Assembly (NCBI GenBank): GCA_018269055.1
Contig: JAFDVI010000046.1
Coordinates: 1-48,303, forward strand
Length of the DNA: 48,303 nt
Source: Acidobacteriota bacterium
GTDB lineage: Bacteria > Acidobacteriota > Blastocatellia > RBC074
Direction of reading: 5' to 3'
Shown here: positions 42,844 through 48,303 of the stretch, piece by piece
Numbering within the stretch: position 1 is the stretch's first letter
Layout: each line of letters starts with the position of its first letter
Position numbers and translations under genes: made by a program
The notes under the pieces: generated by a model
The model's input: the letters and a program-made list of their open reading frames with translations, nothing else
The model's database searches: none
Told to the model about the DNA's origin: nothing

Positions 42844-45800
42844 TTACTTTACGGACACATCGTCAATTCGGAACGTTGTGATTAACGAACTGTCTGTCGT
42901 TCCCCGGAATTGAATTCTGACGGTTTGACCCGCAAACGACGACAGGTTGTAAGCGCCACGCAATGTGTATGCGTTTGTCGCAGTCACTTTGTTCAAATTG
43001 CTGAACGTTGCCAGCGTTGCCAACAATGTGCCGGATGTGCTGCGAACTTCGACAAATAAACGATCATATTGTGTCGTTGTCGTTGTTTCGCTGGACGTGA
43101 CGTTGAGCCAGAAATTCAGGCTTGGCGACGTTCCACTGGGCACGGAAATTTGCTGGTATGCAGTCCGCGAGGTGCTGTTTGCCCCTCCCAGAATCAAATA
43201 CCCTGAGCCGGCATGTGCGTTGCCTCCGGTGCTCCACACCGCGCCGCCTGTCAGCGTCCACGGTGTAGCGCTGCCTTCAAAGCCACCATTGACGATCAAC
43301 TCAGAGCCGCCTGAACTGTTGACCGTCAACGTAACCGGAATTGAAACCGGTGTATTGGTTGCTCCGGTCGCTGAAACAGTGATCGTGCCGTTGTATGTTC
43401 CGGCGCTCAGACCGCTGATGTTGACCGAAGCGGTCAGCGTCGAAGGCGCTGTGCCGGACGCAGGCGTAACCGTCAACCAGGAAGCATTGTCCGTTTGCGA
43501 CCAGTTCAATGTGCCACTGCCTGTATTTGTGACACTGATGGTTTGGTTCGCAGGATTCGATCCGCCAGCGGTTGCCGTAAAGCTCAGACTGCTCGGGCTG
43601 ACGCCGATCGTCGGATTGGTCGCAACGCTTCCGTTGGCGTTGTAAATCACCAGCGCAAAATCCTGATCCGTCGTGTCGCTGTTGCCCGGCACGCCATCGC
43701 CAGCGATATTGGTCGCCTTGACCGTGACGGTGTAATTTCCGGAAGTTCCGGCTGGCAGAAACACGGATTCGACGTTGTTTTTGCCGTCAGCAGTTCCGCC
43801 GCTGGTCGAGTTCGCGCCACTGAAGACATTGCCTTTATACGTGACGCCGCCCACTGTCACTTCCAGGTCGAGGTTGTTGACCCACGGCGCGCCAGTCGTT
43901 GGACCAGGAGCATCTGTCCAAGCCAGCGTCACGCGGAACGGTTTGCCGGTATCCACAATCGAACCTGTTAGTTGATACGTTGCGCCGGTTGCACCGAGCA
44001 CTTGGGTTTGATCCGTCAGCACGCGCGATGAGCCGTCAAATGCGCGGCCCAAATCCATTCTGCCCATTCCCTGGCTGTTCGACGGCAAATTGCCGCCTGC
44101 GCCAGTACCGGTCATGTATGCAGCAGAGTTCATCAGGATCGCTTTGACCATTGCCGGCGAAGGCGCGCCCAACCCGTTGTTGAGAAAGTCCTGGTAAACC
44201 AGCGCCGCTCCGCCAGCCACCGCTGGGCAGGAATGTGAGGTGCCGGATGACCATCCATATAATGTTTGACCGCTCGGCCAATACTGGTTGCACACGCTGC
44301 TGCCGTCGTAGTTCGATTGCGGAACGCCAGCCTCGATGTGCGTGCCGGGGGCGATAATGTCGGGTTTGACGCGCCCGTCACCGCCAGCCGAATTGACCGG
44401 CCCGCGACTGGAAAAGCTGATGATATCGTTTGCGCTGTCGGCTCCGGTATTGCCAATGCCGCAACCATCAGTTCCGGTTTGGCGAACGTTTTCGCCTGCG
44501 CCAACGGTGATCACGTTTTTGGCCGTTGCTGGTGTGCTGACTGTGTTCGAACCGGAACCGTCATTGCCCGCAGCAAAAACCACAGTCAATTGCTGCAACC
44601 CGGTGGCGCCGGTTTGCGCATCGCGAACGATAGAATCATAAGCTTGCGAGTTGCTGTCGTAATCGGCAATCGGCCCGCCGCTCTGGGTTTGGAATCCCCA
44701 GGAATTCGACGAAATACGCGATCCACTGGTATACGCGGTATTTTCCCACGCTGCCGGAGAAGAAGAACCATTGCCGAAAATCGCCGTGATGCCGACGCGT
44801 GCCCAAGGCGCAATGCCTAAACCGTAGTTGTATCCGTTCGAATCTTCATTGGCGGAACCAGTTCCGGTGTTCAAACCGCCAATAATGTGCGAATTCAGGA
44901 AGCCATGGCCTCCCATTGCGCCGGTTTGATTCGTTGGATTGTTTTGGAAAGCAATGCGTGAGCTTTGCAGGTCTGGGTGACCGGTCAATGAGTAAGCGTC
45001 GTCAGCCACATTGACGGCGAACGTCGTGAATTGCGAACTGGTGAAGCCCTTTGAACCAAGCCAGGTCAGATAACCCGGCCCGCTCGGAGCATTTCCGCTC
45101 AAATTGCCCGCGACAATCTGGCCTTGCGCTTCGTCCAACCGGCGACGTTCGCCAGCGGGCTCAATCGAAAAAACATCATCCTGTGTCGCCAATTCCATCA
45201 CCTGCGACAACGGGATATTCATCGTGACGTTGTGATACTTCAAAACCTGCGCTTCGCCCAGAAAACGGCGGGCGGTGCGCTTCAGGTCGGCGACTTTGCG
45301 TTTGGTGTCGCTGCTTTCGATGAACTGCACCGTCACGTTGACGTATTGATCGGGATCAAGTTCACGCGCCGCAACCAGGGATTGCCGGATGCGAAACGCC
45401 GGTTCGTAATCTCCAACCCATTGCACAAACGACCGCTCGTCTTTCAACTGGATCAACCGCATTGCCGCATCGCTGTCGGCGCGAACGACGTAAGCGTTAT
45501 TTGGCACGTAGCTGATGACATCCGCTCCGGTTTGATCGAGCGAGCGCAGCCATTCGTCTTGGATCGGGCCAATGAACTGCACGACATACATCCCGCTGCC
45601 CGGACGTAAAAAGTTTTTCCGCGCTACGGCCATTTGCGTTTGGCGCAAGTCGGCCGGCGGTTCTTTGCTGAGCGGTTCTGCATTGGTTGTGTCCAGCACG
45701 TAACCGTTCAAGACGATCAAATTCTGTTCATCGCGCGCGGCGACCGGCAGAGCCTGCATCGCTGCGCGACCGCCGATGGCCTCCTGATCCACAACGACCA

Positions 45801-46071
45801 TACGGAACGAACCGTAGCTGATTTCTTCACGAATCGCGCCGCGCTGGGCGAGTTCGTTGTAGACGCCGACTTCGTCGTTATTGAGAATCAGTTTGTGCAA
45901 GCGGTTTTGATTAAGGAAGGTGGTTGGAAGATTGTCAGGGTCGGTAATTCGTTGAGGCGTTTCGTCGCGGTCGCCGAGCTGCGGACGCAGCCGCTCCTGA
46001 ACAAAGACGCTGGCCGTGGCCAGAAGAACAGCGCAGACCAATATGGTCGAATAAAGCATCAAACGTTTCAT
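42844..46071 (-). CDS. Secreted subtilisin-like (S8) serine protease
   Basis: A 1075-residue exported protease. Signal peptide (LMLYSTILVCAVLLATAS), a long N-terminal part (40-335) with a propeptide-like region, then the S8 domain: Asp in VADDAY (357-358), His389 in GGHGFLNSH and Ser612 in SGTSHSCPAVAGG. Oxyanion Asn is in FAAGNDGSG. After it come a beta-sandwich P-like domain (VTLAWTDAPGP..VNNLDLEVTV), a BACON-like domain (VSPSSLSFTATAGGSNPANQ) and a C-terminal carbohydrate-binding-like module with NGGFEG. AGGAGAG precedes the ATG. Probably degrades extracellular protein. Confidence 0.92.
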   Translation of the reverse strand: MKRLMLYSTILVCAVLLATASVFVQERLRPQLGDRDETPQRITDPDNLPTTFLNQNRLHKLILNNDEVGVYNELAQRGAIREEISYGSFRMVVVDQEAIGGRAAMQALPVAARDEQNLIVLNGYVLDTTNAEPLSKEPPADLRQTQMAVARKNFLRPGSGMYVVQFIGPIQDEWLRSLDQTGADVISYVPNNAYVVRADSDAAMRLIQLKDERSFVQWVGDYEPAFRIRQSLVAARELDPDQYVNVTVQFIESSDTKRKVADLKRTARRFLGEAQVLKYHNVTMNIPLSQVMELATQDDVFSIEPAGERRRLDEAQGQIVAGNLSGNAPSGPGYLTWLGSKGFTSSQFTTFAVNVADDAYSLTGHPDLQSSRIAFQNNPTNQTGAMGGHGFLNSHIIGGLNTGTGSANEDSNGYNYGLGIAPWARVGITAIFGNGSSSPAAWENTAYTSGSRISSNSWGFQTQSGGPIADYDSNSQAYDSIVRDAQTGATGLQQLTVVFAAGNDGSGSNTVSTPATAKNVITVGAGENVRQTGTDGCGIGNTGADSANDIISFSSRGPVNSAGGDGRVKPDIIAPGTHIEAGVPQSNYDGSSVCNQYWPSGQTLYGWSSGTSHSCPAVAGGAALVYQDFLNNGLGAPSPAMVKAILMNSAAYMTGTGAGGNLPSNSQGMGRMDLGRAFDGSSRVLTDQTQVLGATGATYQLTGSIVDTGKPFRVTLAWTDAPGPTTGAPWVNNLDLEVTVGGVTYKGNVFSGANSTSGGTADGKNNVESVFLPAGTSGNYTVTVKATNIAGDGVPGNSDTTDQDFALVIYNANGSVATNPTIGVSPSSLSFTATAGGSNPANQTISVTNTGSGTLNWSQTDNASWLTVTPASGTAPSTLTASVNISGLSAGTYNGTITVSATGATNTPVSIPVTLTVNSSGGSELIVNGGFEGSATPWTLTGGAVWSTGGNAHAGSGYLILGGANSTSRTAYQQISVPSGTSPSLNFWLNVTSSETTTTTQYDRLFVEVRSTSGTLLATLATFSNLNKVTATNAYTLRGAYNLSSFAGQTVRIQFRGTTDSSLITTFRIDDVSVK

Positions 46072-46449
46072 ATTCAGGTCTCTCCTGAGTAACAGGGCAA
46101 GCTGGGGGCTTGCGCGGTTTTACGGGTCGTCAATATCTGAGGGATGGTATAGCGACGACCTGAAAGGCCAGTCTGACTGCGAGGCTGGCTAGAAGATCGA
46201 AAAGAAGTTTCACTTCGGAAATTGAACCGAAGCTCCGGGGTCGGTTAAAGCGGCGAAAAGATAATGCAGTTTGATTTCACTGGCAATAAATTTTCCGCTA
46301 ATGAGAGGGACAAAGAGCCGACAAAATCGTTCCTCTAACCGAACCTACATCCCGAAGCGAAAGGCGAGACTGAGGAGAACATTTCGCCTTTCGCTTAAAA
46401 AAATTGTCTCTGTTCACGGTTTCGCGGTTCTGTGTTATTTCTGTTGGTG
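46072..46449. other. Divergent region between subtilase and CRTAC1 genes
   Basis: About 378 non-coding bases. Beyond the inverted repeat at 46355-46396 (listed) it holds a weak hairpin of the AGCCAG/CTGGC kind at about 46168-46192, which loosely resembles the repeat at 19323. Promoters for both genes should lie here but I cannot place them. Confidence 0.45.
46355..46396. promoter_or_regulatory. Perfect 13-bp inverted repeat before the CRTAC1 gene
   Basis: AAGCGAAAGGCGA (46355-46367) pairs perfectly with TCGCCTTTCGCTT (46384-46396), with a 16-base loop, followed by seven A on the plus strand. The A run is on the wrong side for a terminator of either neighbouring gene, so it may be an operator, a leader hairpin or a dispersed repeat. 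It ends 53 bases before the preferred start at 46450. Confidence 0.5.
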
Positions 46450-48240
46450 ATGAAACCCCGAACCAAAATCTATCCAAACAGAACCTTGATGCGAGAGCTT
46501 GGTCTTCTATGGAAACCGCGCGTTTGTGGCGCGTGGATAACGACGCTGGTGATCGTTCTTTCAGCGCCTTCAGGGTTTTCCGAGTCCACACTTTTTCGCG
46601 AAGTCGCCGCCGAAGTTGGCCTGAACTTTCATCACTTCACGGGGGCAACGGGTGAATACCACATGCCGGAAATTATGGGGTCGGGAGCGGCGTTGTTTGA
46701 CTATGACAACGACGGCGATTTGGACGTTTATTTGCTGCAAGGCGCAAGTCTCAATCCAAGCAACCAGGCAAAGCTGAAATATCCGCCGCCGAAGGATTGG
46801 GTGCCCGGCAATAAATTGTTTCGAAACGAGTTGATTCCTTCGGGTAAATTGAAATTTACAGACGTGACGAAATCCGCCGGAATGGGACTAATCGCGTATG
46901 GAATGGGAGTGGCAACAGGCGATTTTGACAATGACGGGGATGTGGATTTGTACATAACGAACTTCGGGTCGAACGTGTTGTATCAAAACAACGGCAACGG
47001 AACTTTTTCAGACATCACCGCTCAAGCCGGAGTTGACGATCCGCGTTGGAGCACCAGCGCGGCGTTTGTGGATTACGATCAAGATGGGAGGTTGGACCTG
47101 TTCGTATGCAATTACGTGGACTTCACGGTCAAAGGCAACAAACCCTGTTTTGCGCCGACGGGCGAGATGGATTACTGCTCGCCGTCTGCCTACAAACCTG
47201 TGCCAGATCGGCTCTTTCACAACGAAGGAAACGGCAAATTCAGCGATGTGTCGCAATCTTCCGGCATCGGAGCGGTTTCCGGACCGGGTTTGGGAGTGAT
47301 TTGTGCGGATTTCAATGGCGACGGGTTGACGGATATTTACGTTGCCAACGACGGCGCGGCGAATTTGTTATGGATCAATCGAGGCGGTGGAAAATTCGAG
47401 GAAAATGGGTTGATGGCTGGCGCGGCGTATGCCGCCGATGGAGCGCCTCGCGCGGGAATGGGTGTGACGGCGGGAGACATTGACAACGACGGCGACGACG
47501 ATTTGCTGGTGACCAACCTGACAAAACAGGGAAGCACGCTTTTCCGAAACAACGGCAAAGGCTTATTTGATGACACGACGGTTGATTTCAACCTGGCGCA
47601 ACCGAGCTTTCTTTCGACAGGGTTCGGCACTTCCTGGTTTGATTATGACAATGACGGATGGCTGGATTTATTTATGGCCAACGGAGCTGTGACCATGCTG
47701 TCGAGTTTGCGCGGGCAGCCTTATCCGTTCCATCAACGCAACCAGCTTTTTCACAATGAAGCCGGTCGTCAGGCGAGCTCGCGAAGTTTCCGCGAGATGA
47801 CCTCCGAAGTCGGGGCGGCATTGCAGTTGTCGGAAGTCAGTCGGGCGGCTGCATTTGGCGACATTGATAACGACGGCGACATGGATGTCCTCATTGCCAA
47901 CAACAACGGTCCGGCGCGGTTACTGCTCAATGACAATGCGGTGAAAAATCACTGGCTGCAAATCAAACTTGTCGGTGTGAAAGACAATCGTGACGGCATC
48001 GGCGCTCGCGTGGCATTGATGCGCAAATCGGGCAAGCCGCTGTGGTCAAGAGTGCATTCGGACGGCAGTTATTTGGCGGCAAACGATCTGCGTGTCCAAT
48101 TTGGTTTGGGTAAGGATTCGGCAATTGATGGTGTCGGTGTTATCTGGCCGAACGGTTCCCGCGAACTCTGGACGAAGGTCAAAGCGGATTCGCTAAACGT
48201 GTTGAAGCAGGGAACTGGCACGAATTGGGTAGGGAAATAA
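46450..48240 (+). CDS. CRTAC1-type secreted FG-GAP/ASPIC-UnbV protein
   Basis: Extracellular beta-propeller protein with at least seven calcium-binding FG-GAP/VCBS motifs: DYDNDGDLD, DFDNDGDVD, DYDQDGRLD, DFNGDGLTD, DIDNDGDDD, DYDNDGWLD and DIDNDGDMD. It ends in an ASPIC/UnbV domain (HWLQIKLVGVKDNRDGIGARV to VGVIWPNGSRE). Start is uncertain: GTG 46432, ATG 46450 and ATG 46489 all lack a good ribosome binding site; the last gives the neatest signal peptide (ITTLVIVLSAPSGFS). No carotenoid or other enzymatic domain is fused. Role presumed to be surface binding. Confidence 0.9.
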   Translation: MKPRTKIYPNRTLMRELGLLWKPRVCGAWITTLVIVLSAPSGFSESTLFREVAAEVGLNFHHFTGATGEYHMPEIMGSGAALFDYDNDGDLDVYLLQGASLNPSNQAKLKYPPPKDWVPGNKLFRNELIPSGKLKFTDVTKSAGMGLIAYGMGVATGDFDNDGDVDLYITNFGSNVLYQNNGNGTFSDITAQAGVDDPRWSTSAAFVDYDQDGRLDLFVCNYVDFTVKGNKPCFAPTGEMDYCSPSAYKPVPDRLFHNEGNGKFSDVSQSSGIGAVSGPGLGVICADFNGDGLTDIYVANDGAANLLWINRGGGKFEENGLMAGAAYAADGAPRAGMGVTAGDIDNDGDDDLLVTNLTKQGSTLFRNNGKGLFDDTTVDFNLAQPSFLSTGFGTSWFDYDNDGWLDLFMANGAVTMLSSLRGQPYPFHQRNQLFHNEAGRQASSRSFREMTSEVGAALQLSEVSRAAAFGDIDNDGDMDVLIANNNGPARLLLNDNAVKNHWLQIKLVGVKDNRDGIGARVALMRKSGKPLWSRVHSDGSYLAANDLRVQFGLGKDSAIDGVGVIWPNGSRELWTKVKADSLNVLKQGTGTNWVGK

Positions 48241-48303
48241 TTTTTTGCCCAAGCTAAATCTGATTATGTGTGCAATCACAACAAAGGGGCGCAGAGTTTA
48301 AAC

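Noticed and set aside
46355..46403. Rho-independent terminator
   Set aside because: The run of A follows the hairpin on the plus strand, so T residues come before it on the minus strand; neither neighbour gene would end here.

Overview
The window looks like chromosomal DNA of an acidobacterium, probably near the Blastocatellia/Solibacter side of the phylum. The 1915-residue metalloprotease at 20646-26393 ends in the C-terminal module typical of Solibacter secreted proteins. There are also DUF1501 and PSCyt1/DUF1549/DUF1553 (Planctomycetes/Acidobacteria-type) proteins, small secreted proteins of the acidobacterial 'PAGDYEI' kind, a CRTAC1-type FG-GAP protein, and a moderate GC content. No phage, transposase, tRNA, rRNA or CRISPR array is visible.

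Layout. 1-4265: an Omp85-type outer-membrane barrel protein (minus), a lone EutB-like protein with altered active-site positions, a GNAT acetyltransferase and MscL. 4266-8822: a membrane Ser/Thr kinase, then a nucleotide-sugar pair (UDP-glucose dehydrogenase and UDP-glucuronate decarboxylase) that would make UDP-xylose. 8946-16554: a minus-strand run corC-like, era, prmA, AAA-1, membrane protein, AAA-2. The last three form a tightly coupled unit that I do not recognise as a named system. 16645-20387: a gluconate-2-dehydrogenase-subunit-3-like protein, a small monohaem protein, a lipoprotein aldose 1-epimerase and a TIGR01777-type epimerase. 20646-27304: the giant protease and a BrkB/YihY protein with overlapping genes. 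27349-30205: an orphan response regulator, two small secreted proteins and a GNAT protein. 29687-40767: a nine-gene, almost gapless minus-strand operon of secreted or redox functions (DUF1553/cytochrome, YdcF, amidohydrolase, Gfo/Idh, DUF1501, ThuA, GNAT), into which a SacI-type restriction-modification pair is set. 41024-48240: a BNR-repeat protein with a ThiS/MoaD-like partner, a secreted subtilase and a CRTAC1 protein.

The most unusual signal is a 72-bp palindromic element found twice, in phase and in the same orientation, inside two unrelated genes (the AAA-2 ATPase at 9771-9842 and the M36 protease at 21558-21629). The two copies keep their length of 24 codons and their frame, and they differ by compensating base changes in the stems. 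They resemble in principle the protein-inserted palindromic elements of Rickettsia. Two other repeat-like tracts are also carried in frame inside the DUF1553 gene, and several non-coding inverted repeats (19323-19406, 8835-8920, 17273-17384) sit between genes. The second lead is the AAA/membrane/AAA operon, and the third is the R-M cassette inside the DUF1553-DUF1501 operon. All functional assignments come from reading motifs; no database search was run.
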